Shown here: positions 46,050 through 56,863 of the stretch, piece after piece
Position numbering within the stretch: position 1 is the first letter of the stretch
Layout: every line of letters starts with the position of its first letter
From: Dermatemys mawii
Lineage: Eukaryota > Chordata > Testudines > Dermatemydidae
Length of the DNA: 64,000 nt
Direction of reading: 5' to 3'
NCBI GenBank assembly: GCA_007922305.1
Contig: ML677341.1
Location: 70,618,421 to 70,682,420 of the forward strand
Program-made: the position numbers and the translations under genes
Notes under the pieces: model-generated
The model's input: only the letters and a program-made list of their open reading frames with translations
What the model was told of the DNA's origin: nothing
The model's database searches: none

Positions 46050-46305
46050 GCGCGCACGCGCGTTGGCGGCGGCGTCTCGGGCAGTCTCCCTAATGTAAGA
46101 TGGTGGCCGGCCTGGCGGCGGAGCGCACGGAGCTCGGAGATTACTGGTCTCTCACATAAAGGTCGTCGGAGGAGTCACTCCACCCCCTCCCGCCAGGCCC
46201 GGCGCTCTCAGAGGTCCCGCCCGACAGCGTTTCTGCCCCCGCCGCCAGCCAGCCGGCCGCCGTGAAGCAGGAGAGACTGCGGGCGGGGAGGGACGAGGAA
46301 GGCGG
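46050..46305 (+). other. CNOT4: Candidate non-coding first exon (CNOT4 5' UTR)
   Basis: It is bounded on the right by a good donor, GGCGG|GTGAGC at 46305/46306. The left limit (transcription start) is a guess. It contains the YY1-like AAGATGGTGG at 46,098-46,107 and a 19-codon upstream frame at 46,100-46,159 (MVAGLAAERTELGDYWSLT). I found no CNOT4 RING exon downstream within the window, so intron 1 would exceed 17 kb. Alternative: the first exon of an unrelated or lineage-specific transcript. Confidence 0.45.
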
Positions 46306-48530
46306 GTGAGCGTGCGAGCAGGGGCTGGGGGAGCCGGGCTACGAGAGAGTGGAGGCTTCGCAGGGACCGCGCAGGCCTCAGCCTGCCCCCCTGCCCCGGG
46401 AGCGGCAGGGCCCCGCTGTCTAGGGGCAGCGGGGACGCCCCTGCCCCGGAGGGCGCGAGCGGCGCCCAGGGGCTGCCCGTTTTCCGTCTCCTGGCGAGGA
46501 GAGAAAAGGGGAGGGGGAAGAAGGAGAGTCCGGGGCCGTGCTCGGCACCGAGGGGCTGCCGGAGTGGGACGTGGGAGAGGAGAGGGGCTGTGGCTGGGAG
46601 AGTCTCACCCCATCCCTCCTGTCTCCGGGGGAGGCCGCACTGGCTGGGGTTATCTAGTTCAGTGTGATTCTCTTATGGCTTGGTGGAAATTTCCTCTCTT
46701 CCCCCTCCCCCTCCCCAAAACTGGGCTCCATTTGTTCTGATTCTCACTTTTGTGGGAGACAGATGGTAAATGGCAGCCGCCTCTCTTTTCCTATTATTTT
46801 GGACAGTTCATTTAACCTTCTCAGATTTGTCTCTTAGCACATCAGTCTTTAACTTTCCAGGGCTTCTAAAACATGCTCAGACCTAGAAACCTTTTCATAG
46901 GGTGAGTTAGGAGAAGGAAATGATAAGGCTATGGGCTCACATCGTGTTCCACAGATTGCCATATGCTCTACCTGCCAGTTTGTGCGAGCTGGTGGTGCTT
47001 TCATGTACACAATAAAAGGAGATGTGTGCTGAATAGTCATCCTAGAAGACTTCACTACTACAGGTCAGAGGATTCATATGGCTTTGGCCTCTGTGCTTGG
47101 GACAGTCTCAGCTGTGGAGTTATTAGGAGGGTGATAAAAGCTATATAGGGTATCTAAGCTGGATGTGCAAGTCCTGAAAAAGGTTGGCTTAATTTTACCA
47201 AGAAGTTGTCAAGGTTATGTTAGTATATAGCATGTTTACTGTCTCTGTACTCATTTCTTCTAGCTTATTATGCTTATCTGCAATGCTGCCTGCGTTACAT
47301 TTTATTTTAGTTTTAAAATATCTGGATTTTAATGAGTAGATATTTTGACATCACATTTATGTGAGCATGATCACAGGCATTGACTAAAAGATAAACAGTA
47401 ATACTGAAAGGTAAATCTGTGGAAGAATCAAATTATTTTCTCCCCCCTCCTTTGTATCTGGAAACTCAGGCTATGAAAAGGAAGAGAAGAGTGAACAAGC
47501 AGTGTACCTTAGAGGTTGGATGGTGTTCAGCTGGCTTATGAATACTCCAATACACGTCTCAAGCATACTTTAGTTTCTCAGTAGCATCCCTAATAAAAGG
47601 GGGATAGGAGGGGGAGAAGTAGTGTGCAGTTTAGAAGTCAAATGGAGTCAAGTGTATTACACCTCAGGGTTTTTATGATCCTGTAATCTTTCCATTCCAT
47701 AAACAAGACTAGCACACGTATGGGTTTAAAAACATTTGGCAGTCAGACTTGACTTGGCTGACTGGCAAGGAAAGCTCATGATAGAAGAGGATTGTTTTTG
47801 TGCAGTAAGAGGTGCTGACTATAAAACACACTCTTGCTCTAAATTTGCATGTTTTCCTTTTAACTTCGCATTAAAAGTTTTTAGGTGATGTATTTGTGGC
47901 TAGCTTAGTTTTTTGTTACAGAAAATGTTGTAGGTGCTTGTCGGGCTTAAGTCTCTAGTTTTTTTTAAATTTGGAGCTGATTATTTCAAATGGATGATAT
48001 TGTGTAAACACATAACTTCAGATTGTTTTATTATAAGATGTAACTTAGGCCTTAGACAACCAAATCCATCATTTATAGACCTGTCTCAGCTTAGAAGACT
48101 ATACCTTGCCATATGGTGCAACCAAGCATAATTGCTTAGCAAGGCCCCTGTATCAAGTGTTCTCAGACTTTCACAAGAGTGAACAACATCTCAATAGACT
48201 ATATGGACCACCTTTCATCCCCCTTGCAGTTGCATAATATCCATGTGACAACTTCAGCAATTGCTTTCTTTGTAAAGTAATATTAGGAAAGAATTCATAT
48301 ATTTTTAGCAGTCGTTAGTATGCTGTGTTCTTTTTTGAGAAAGTTAATGACACAATCTTTGCTATTTAGTTCAATATATCTCCTTCACTGTCTGTCCTTT
48401 TCTCTCAGCTGGAGATGGCAAGAAGAGGCTGGGGCCGGGCTATAGGATTGCCCATCTCTGTGAACGACTACTAATCCTTTGACCACAGTTTGGGAGTCTC
48501 TGCAGTAGGTTACAGAAATAATACTCAGTT
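46306..48530 (+). other. Putative intron 1, proximal part
   Basis: GC-rich island tail to ~46,650, then AT-rich sequence. The open frame in 46,306-46,740 is an island artefact: it begins exactly at the splice donor and has no homologous content that I recognise. No further exon is seen. Confidence 0.45.
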
Positions 48531-48720
48531 CTGAAATATTTTCATCTGTAGATGTCAAAGTGCTTTACAAAGGAAAGTCGCATTATCCTTGTCTGACCAA
48601 TGAGGAAACTGAGGCATAGAAGTAAATGATTTGCCTGAGGTCACACATCCAACATTGTTGGAGCTAGGAATAGAGCTCAGGTCTTCTGTTTCCTCAGCAA
48701 TGTGGTGGGCCTTCTGTCAG
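48530..48720. repeat. MIR-like SINE fragment
   Basis: The order 'caaagtgctttacaaaggaa', 'aatgaggaaactgaggcata', 'gatttgcctgaggtcacaca' and 'gaatagagctcaggtcttct' follows the MIR/CORE-type SINE layout closely. It is the best of three such copies in the window. Confidence 0.65.
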
Positions 48721-48800
48721 GATCTCTGTGGTTCTGCTGTGCAGGAGGGGGTGCAAGATTTGAGGCTATCTTATGGAGGTTCTTATTCCAGGAGAAATGA
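48700..48800. repeat. Repeat pair member A (mate at 49,810)
   Basis: 'cagcaatgtggtgggccttc', 'tgtgcaggagggggtgcaag' and 'cttatggaggttctt' are co-linear with 49,810-49,905. This is either a dispersed family or a local duplication. I do not recognise the family. Confidence 0.45.
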
Positions 48801-49809
48801 AAGGACAACATTGGTGGTAGATGGTGGATTGAAGAAAAGCATTTCTGTAAATAAAACTGCATCATTCCAGGGTAGACTGGCTCAAAGATAGCAAAACCAG
48901 ATAATATACACACTTTCTACAGATACCTACTGAACCAGAAACTTCCATTGTAAATTAGTTATTTTGTAAGATATTTTCCTAGTTCAAAATGAGCAGCCTT
49001 AAAGCAAAAATTTTCCAGGCCCCACATTCTATTTTTGCATAGTTGATGCAGTGGTTTTGAAGCTACTTCAAGTATGAAATAATTATAAATTATGTTTTTA
49101 ATAATGAAGTGAGCATTTACATCATAGGCTTGACTTCTCACTCTGTTTGGAACTCTGGTCAGGCACACATTAGTTAGTGGACTGACCTCCTGTCCAGCTT
49201 TGAGCACTAATTTTTCTCAATCTAGTGATTTGTAAATGGCAGAAGAATGAAATTCCATTTATTAGAGATCTTTCTGGTGTTCTGGGAACTTTAACTAAAA
49301 TGCACTGTGTAATTTCTCACATACTTTCTTCACCCAAACTAAGCCCGGAAGTGCTTTCTAACAGCACAGATGCATCTTGTACTGGAGAATGCGTGAAATA
49401 TTCTGGAATTACAAAATAGTATTAGTGTCTCCTAGCAAGGTTAGGAAGCCTGTATCCAAATTTATACAGGAATCCAGAGGCTGGGGATGGACACTTCTTT
49501 TCATCTCTTGCACAATCAATAATGTGTACACAGTTTTTTGTTTCTAGATGTCATCTTAGAGTTACTTCCATAATCTGTTAAGTATATAAACAACATTTGA
49601 CAAAACAGGGCAGAAGAGTTAACTTACTTGCTATCAGTGCTCAAACTGGGAACCAGGGTTGAGGTGGTGGTGGAAAGGGGGCTGTTATGTCTGAAAACTT
49701 TTTAGAGCTTTTTACAGTTCAGAGATAAAATGTAGATTGAGGCAGAAGCTTGAGTAAATACTACTGAGGTGAGTGGAGACAGGTCACACCTGAAGAAATC
49801 CTGTTGCCT

Positions 49810-49905
49810 CAGCAGTGTGGTGGGCCTTGTGTCAGGGTCTGTGCAGGAGAGAGTGCAAAATTTGGAGCCCTCTTACGAGGGTTTCCTGTGTGCTGCTGCA
49901 TAAAA
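49810..49905. repeat. Repeat pair member B (mate at 48,700)
   Basis: 'cagcagtgtggtgggccttg', 'tgcaggagagagtgcaaaat' and 'cttacgagggtttcc' are co-linear with 48,700-48,800 about 1.1 kb upstream. Confidence 0.45.
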
Positions 49906-51748
49906 AGGATTTGGGGCATGGACTATTGCTATACCTCTCCACGGAGTGGGAGACACAGTGGGAAGATGACTCCAGCCATAGGCTAAGCTACTGGCTATAA
50001 AGAGGCTCCACTACTCTGTTGTGGTGAGGTTTTTTGGTGGATGTGAGGAAGGGTAATATCTCGCTACACACCATGGGTGGCGTACCCGAACACACCTATA
50101 CACTAACGCTTTCAAAAACTCCCACACCCCAATCTGGATCTGTGCTGGATATGAAATATGCATGTACTTTGAAAACCCTGAAGCTTTTACATACAATCGC
50201 CCATAACCCCAGCCTGACTCCAGATGTCCAGCACCTTACTTCTTAACTTGTGTATGTTTTCATTTTTTTTAACATTAGTTTTAATAAAGTTTTATATCCC
50301 TTCTCCCACTCCAGTGAAATTCCTAGGTATATCTGGGCCTTAAACATTTACACCTAGTAAAGTTTCAGGCTGATTGTCCATGTGCATGAAAACAACACTA
50401 CTTGCATTTGATTGATACTTAGGTTTCCTTTGCAACTAAGTGCTAAAATGCAATTATTTTCAAAACTGAAGATTACGTGTTGATGAGTAAGTCTGCAAAG
50501 AAATTGGTTGCTAACTGCCTCAGTTGCCAGAGTGTGGCAAGTAGAAAACTGGTGAGTAAATTTATCAAACCCTGAATATAATACAAGCAACATTACAGTA
50601 CTGACCAAAGTTCTTGTCATCTTGTGACAGCATTAGAAATGAGCAAGTGATTTATTGAGCATCCAAAAAGTACTTTATTCCTCATTGTTGGTTCTGCACA
50701 CCTTAGGCTATTGGTCATTTTACTGAAATCTTGTTAGCTCTTCTGTAGCCCAAGATATAATTTGTTTACTAGTGTTCCTTAGAGAGAGTGGTTTAAGTGG
50801 CAATTTAACTTCAGTGTAAGAATACTCCTAAGCAATTTAGTCATACTCTAAACTTGTCTGTATTAAACTGGTAATCCTAAAAGGAAAACAGTAATTTAAC
50901 TTTCTGTAGGGTAAAACAGTGACTGCTGCATTAGAAGGTCATCAGCAGTAGCCCATCTTGGCATACTGTAGAACTGATAAGGTGGTCACTTACCTGCTGC
51001 AGTGAAAACTTGGATGGAAAAAAAAAAATCTAATTCATCAGGTGAACATCAGTTGAAGGCAGTTTTAGTATGAGTTGCAGTTTTAAAAGTCACTTTGCTG
51101 TTGACAGTATACATTTAAACTTAAATTCTGCTTGATGGTGTATATTAATTTCTGATTAGATAATCAGTAGCTCAAGACTACTAAAGGTATAAAATACTGT
51201 ACTTCCCATGAAGATTTTTTTATTATTAGAATCCGGCCTAATAATGTCACAGTTGCTTACCCCCCTTGCCTTTGGAGAGCTGCTCTGCTTTACAAAATAT
51301 TTAACAAAATTTGAAGATTGGAATGCAAAAGGGTAGTGTGTTAAAATAGAGGTACATCAAATTGTTTGCATTAGAAAGTTCCAAGTGGGTGGGGGTTGGT
51401 GTAGGAAATGCTTGGGATAAAAAAAAATGGAACTGAGTTGTGGCTGTTACTCAGGATTTCTGGTTTGCAGTACAATTTAGAACAACAACAAAATGAGGTT
51501 GGAGGGAATTCCACAGTAGGTACACTTTACAGACATTTAGTTAAGTCTTTTTTTAAAAAAATTTGTTCAGCGCAACAAATAAGGGATGAACTGGCTGGCA
51601 GTGCTGCAGTAAAAGATCTGAAGCTTCTTTATGATAAGTAGAAGTTACCCTAGGCTTTCAAATATACTGTCAAGTAGAAACCTCCCTCTCCCATTCATTT
51701 GTCTCCTGTTTCATCACCAGTGCTGCTTGGAATAAAATGTAGACTGAA
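49906..51748. other. Intronic stretch without recognised features
   Basis: AT-rich. No splice-flanked coding exon, RNA gene or element ends are seen. Confidence 0.4.
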
Positions 51749-51880
51749 GGCTTGTCTTCATGTACATTTCTACTGTGCTAGTGGGAGAGCTCCCATCAGC
51801 ACAGTTAATCCACCTCCCTGAGAGGTGGTAGCTGTGTTGATGGAACAAGCTCTCCTACTGGTATAGGTCTTAGTTTTTAC
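51749..51880. mobile_element. Palindromic MITE fragment
   Basis: The core 'agttaatccacctccctgag' followed by 'aggtggtagctgtgttgatg' is the uninterrupted version of the junction split by the hAT MITE at 19,187-20,068. The ends are degraded. Confidence 0.5.
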
Positions 51881-54800
51881 CATCTATTTATACTACCATA
51901 GAGTCTTCTGGTAATCCCTAAACTAGTAGGAAAACCATAGGTCAAAATTATGTTATGTCAATTTACTTTGTAGTTCAGATCTGTTTACATGTTTCTCCTA
52001 TTGTATTAATATTATGGGCCTGAATTTCATTTACACTAAGGCTCCTTTATGCCACCAGAATTATGTAAAGAGGCCTTATTTATACTAAGCCTGAAACACT
52101 TCCAAGTTGGCTAGTGACTCAATCTCAATGCTGTTGTGGATCCATGCAACTGTCTTTCTCTCTAGAGCAACTCATTTTATAATTTTTTTTTGTTGATGTC
52201 CTCCCTTTAAGTTGGAGTTTTCCTTCCGGCTTTTCATAAAACATAAGGATCAGGACATTTATAACGGAGAAAACTTGTTTACAAACGACAGCTCATTTTT
52301 ATCCTTGAAAGCAGAAGTAAAGAAATTTTCAGCAGTTATCTGGCAAAGAATATATTAAGTTGAAACTTTTTATATGTATAGCTTCATCATTAGTAGCAAA
52401 CTGGCTCCAGGACAGCAGATTGGAACTCTCTGGAAATCAAATATGGAGAATTGTACAGTTTACAATGGTACAGCAATTTTAGTTCAATCTTTTTTGTGTC
52501 GTTTAAATGTTCTTTTAAAATATGAAAGACAAAAATTGGGAAATTCAAGCAGCCATCAGCTTTTACATTAATCTGCAGAACTTGAGGAAAAAAGGAACAT
52601 AGCTGGAAGCTATTTTTTTCCTATATGGGTGGTAGCTGAGTAGGAATTAATTCTAGAACTATCATGTGAACAGCTCTCAACTGTACCAAAAGGATTACTG
52701 ATGTTTAGATTTTTAAAGATTTATGTCACTTAAAAACTGCATGACTTAAAGTCAGCTACTGGCCTGTCCTCCTAGCTATTTATACTGTTGCTAGTGTACT
52801 GGGACCCCAAGTCTGATCTGAAGCTTCTAGGTATTACTGTTTGTATAGCACAGTGAAACTTCATGCAGACCACCTGCCCTCAGTGAGCACCCAAAGATCT
52901 TCCTAGATAAAACTAGCGTTTTAGTGTTAAGAGAACATCTTTCTGTGATCAGAGTCAGCCTAGAATTGATGCCAAATACAACAGTACCGTTTTGGGGAAA
53001 ATAACTCAACTATTTTTGACTTTGCTGTCTGTGAAGTGCATGTTGTGTATAGTCTTTTGACAGCTTTCTGCATTTTCCCTAACTCAGTTTATTGCAGCAA
53101 GGTTTTTACACTGAATCATCAGAAAGCAGTTAAATTTAATAGAAATTACATTATTTCACCTGTGCTGAGTAACTGATATTCAGAGCAGTATTGGCTGCAA
53201 CAGTAACTTGTTATACACTTAAAAAACACCCCCCCAATGCAATATTTGTATTTTTATGAAATACTGAATTTAAATATTGGTATATTAAGTAACTTGCAAA
53301 CAATAAAGTTTTGGAATCAAGTGTAATTTGGCTTTGTGGGATTCCTTTCAGCTTTCTGTGTTAGTTGTCTTTATTAAAAGATTTAGCAGTCCTTGCGTGA
53401 TCAGTTAATATAGTTTCCGCTGTACCATTCTCTTGACTGGGAGAACGGTGGAAGATAACTTCACTGAAAGTTGGATTAGCATTTGACAGCACCAGTTCAT
53501 TGCTTGATGTTTATGGTGGGTCAGATACTGTTGAAGACCAGAAGGTTGCCAGTGTATAGCAGCATGGGGAGAGAGGGAAAGGAAGGGCGCAAGTGCATTG
53601 TGACAACTAATTCTCATACGTACTCTATTTCAGAGGTGATTTTTCCCCTCAGTCTGATTTAGCACCAGTAGAAATATTTTGGGCTTTTCTTAGAGTCTTG
53701 TACTTTTGATTTTTGACTTATGCTTACATTCTCATTCTTTCTAACTGTTCTCTTGACCCTGTTAAGCCAACCTTTTGCATGTCGTGTGTTTCAGATGGTA
53801 TATTTTTTTCTATCTGAAGGAATTTCTTAGGTTGGAGGACAGTAAAGATGGAATAACTGTTTTTTATACTAAGTAGAAAATGACTCAAGGATCCAGCCTT
53901 TAAGTAGGCAGATGGCTGAGCCAGTATGTTTGTTAACTTTCTTTTCGGACTAAAGTTTTTTTGCAGTATACATTTGTGTTCATAGACTAACAGATTACTT
54001 GCTCAAGATGTTAATTTACCAGCTTTTGTCATGCAAGAAAGATCTCAAATTATACTTGCCCAAATAGACCTATCAGATGTAACTAGCATTTGAGGTGATG
54101 AAGGGTGGTGAACTTGTTACTGTTTTTAGATTATAAAAGATATTTGATTTTTGGCACTTTCCTCGAATGCTGCCATCATAGATGCTGCTTATAAAAGATG
54201 ACGGACAAAAAAAAACACTTGTATAGGAATTTTTGTCCTCTGATACTCGAGGTAACTTTTAGATTTTTTTTCTGTTTCCCATTTTTCATATGATCCTCTT
54301 TCTCACAACCTTCAAATCCGTGACAATGTCCTGAATGTTGTGGTCTCCAGAATCTGTCAAATGCAGCATCTAAGATGTCTGTAAGTGTTTATGCCAAGCA
54401 GTGATGCATTCCTTTCTGCTAGATGTATTTCCTTGAAAGTGCTCCCAACTTTTTTGAACTTGTGTAGTAACACATTTGTATTTCCTGGCATAGTGGAACC
54501 AGAGGCTGATATTTGGTGAGCAATCACAGAAATCCCCATTGTCCTGCAATTTGTGCAGTTTTGAGTGAATCTTGCATAAGACTATCACACTTTTCTGGGT
54601 TTCCATACGCAGGAATGTATACAGGAAAGCTGCTAAAGCATCCTGCAATCCTTGTAAGTTTTACCTGCCTCTGTTACCACAGTGGTGCATAAGCATTGAG
54701 TGAAAGAGTCCTTCATTCAGCACTTATAAGTATGTGACTGTATAGTGGTGGTGTAATCTCGATCCAAGTTTAAAATAGCCTTCCTAAAATGTTGCTGTTC

Positions 54801-55270
54801 TGTCATAAGACAGAAATGAATAGCAAGGCTACACTAAAATTCACCTTTCTTATATTTAGTCAATTAAAAAAAAATTAGACTTGTTTAGACACAAACAGCT
54901 ATGTCTTGTTTTGTTGTAACCTGGAGGATTCTAACTTCCAGTCTCCCCCCCCCCCCCCCACCCTTGAGGTCCTGTAAAACAGCCATTATTATTAAAGTTT
55001 GGACTATGTGATGCTGTTCTTGGAGCCTGTAAACTGCACCGTCAGCCACAGTAGCAACATTTGAGTAATACAAAACAATCCTTCCATCAGAAGAATGATT
55101 AGCTTATTTCCATATGGTAGGACTGTAGCTACTTTACAGTCTTCTACTTGTGCATTTGTCAGCCTTTGTTGATGTAGACTTTGTAAATTTCTTACCCCTT
55201 ACTTCCCTTGGAAATGTACTATAATTACGAATGTGGGAAGTGTAGATTTTTTTTTTTCCCTCAGGCTGTC
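51881..55270. other. Intronic stretch without recognised features
   Basis: AT-rich. It includes a homopolymer C run at about 54,945-54,959. No coding exon is recognised. Confidence 0.4.
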
Positions 55271-55284
55271 CATCTTAGCAAAAG

Positions 55285-55493
55285 AATCAGAGGGGTAGCC
55301 GTGTTAGTCTGGAATTGCAGAAGTGACAGAGTCCTGTGGCACCTTAAAGACTAACTAAAACTTTTTCAGAGCATAAGCTTTCATGGGCTAATACCCACTT
55401 CGTCGGATGCAACCAACGAAGTGGGTATTAGCCCACGAAAGCTTATGCTCTGAAAAAATTTTAGTCTTTAAGGTGCCACAGGACTCTTTGTCA
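55285..55493. mobile_element. 209-bp fold-back Penelope derivative with 14-bp duplication
   Basis: It begins AATCAGAGGGGTAGCC, shared exactly with the element at 61,554. Two arms of about 80 bp ('gagcataagctttcatgggc' and its reverse copy 'gcccacgaaagcttatgctc') face each other round a short loop at ~55,403-55,417. Direct repeats CATCTTAGCAAAAG and CATCTTAGAAAAAG (55271-55284, 55494-55507) flank it, 13 of 14 identical. No coding sequence is left. Confidence 0.8.
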
Positions 55494-55507
55494 CATCTTA
55501 GAAAAAG

Positions 55508-56093
55508 GCTACCAACTATTTTTGTCAAGGATATAATGTGGATGTTAAGACATCTTGACTTGTACTTCTGAGACTTGAGTCCAAAAATACCCAAAGTGAG
55601 AGATGATGTGACTTGAATACTGTAAGTTTGTACAGAGTATTTTTATTTAAATAACCGTAAAATTTAAATAAGACTTACTTGCATTTTGTTAGTTCTTCAC
55701 TTTATTTTGCTAAAGCAAATATTTCTTTTGCTTGCTTTTTTAGAACTAGTGTCAGAAGTAGAATTTCAGATTTTTACGACAGAGGTTTTCTCTTAAACTT
55801 CTAACTTAATTCTTATTTATGCTGAAAATGACCAGCCCATGGTCTAACTATTCCTTATTATGAGAACCAAAATTTCCTCGAAAATTGACCCACTTCTCAA
55901 AAATATTAATTGTCCCTTTAACCATTTCACTGCAAATCTGCCTTCACATCCAACCTGTATCCCTTTTACCCTGCCACTTTGGAAGAGTCTGGGAACAGTT
56001 TTAGTATATGCTTTTCTCCTTTTGTTGTTTCTGGGGAAGTAGAGCAAAGACCAGTGGCTCTGGTATGATCCATTGGTGGCATTGTTCTGTAAG
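55508..56093. other. Intronic stretch without recognised features
   Basis: AT-rich. Short overlapping frames only. Confidence 0.4.
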
Positions 56094-56098
56094 ACTGT

Positions 56099-56858
56099 TG
56101 TTAGGATTGCCTCCCCACTCTGAACTTTAGGGTACAGATGTGGAGACCCGCATGAAAGAAATAACCCCCACAAGCTTATTTTACCAGCTTGGGTTAAAAT
56201 GTTTTTTCCCAGAACACAACTTCTGTATCTGGGCCTGGTACAGGGCCACCACCAAACTAGGTTTAGGGTAGTTTGGAACCCTTCTTTCCCTTTCCACTAA
56301 CCCCCCAAACTACTTCCTTCCCTGGGAAGCTTGAGAGGGGAAAAAAAAACAAACCTCGCCTGTTCCTGTGAGATGTGCCCGATTCAAAACCAGGATTTTA
56401 CACAATAAAAAACAAGCAGTCAGCTTCTTAAAAGAGAGATTTTAATAAAAGAAAAAAAGAAAGGAATAAATCCCTTATAACCATCAATAGAACAGCATCT
56501 ACCATAATCATCAAAAGGATTTAAAAACCAAACCTCTCCCCTGAGGCAATTTTCTTCCACTGTTGATATCTCTGCTGAAGCTTACAATATTAAGAAGCAC
56601 CCAGCCCACATCACCACTGAGAACCCTTTAAGTGATAAAAAGAAGGTAAACTTACTGACTATAGTACTTGATAGAATTTTATAGTTACAGTAAAAGACAT
56701 AGCTGTGTTCATCCCATAGCCGAGGTGAACAGAGAGAAACTGAAAATCCTTTGTCTCCTGAGGAATTTTTTATTGGTCAGTTGTCCACCTTTCATGTTAC
56801 CTTTTGCTTAACCCCTTACAAGTAAACACTAATTTTAGGCTTCTTTACACTTATGACA
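56099..56858. mobile_element. 760-bp solo LTR with 5-bp duplication ACTGT
   Basis: It runs TGTTAGGATTGCC...CTTATGACA with TG..CA ends, flanked by ACTGT at 56094-56098 and 56859-56863. The words 'ccactctgaactttagggta' and 'ggaacccttctttccc' match a turtle LTR family I recognise. No second LTR or internal genes are nearby, so it is the product of LTR-LTR recombination. Whether the parent was a retrovirus-like or Gypsy-type element I cannot say. Confidence 0.8.
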
Positions 56859-56863
56859 ACTGT

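Larger units (their letters stand above)
45930..46650 (+). promoter_or_regulatory. CNOT4: CpG-island promoter, probably of CNOT4
   Basis: This is a sharp island of CpG-dense sequence ('gcgcgcacgcgcgttggcgg') with a ZNF143-type site at 45,974-46,000 and a YY1-type site at 46,098. It is TATA-less. The strand and gene name are inferred from the human map, where CNOT4 (a RING E3 ligase subunit of the CCR4-NOT complex) starts head-to-head with NUP205 tens of kilobases away. Sequence here does not prove the name. Confidence 0.6.

Noticed and set aside
46306..46740. 145-codon frame on the plus strand
   Set aside because: It starts at the first base of the putative intron (GTGAGC donor), consists of G/R/A-rich sequence and ends in AT-rich intron. 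No homology recognised.
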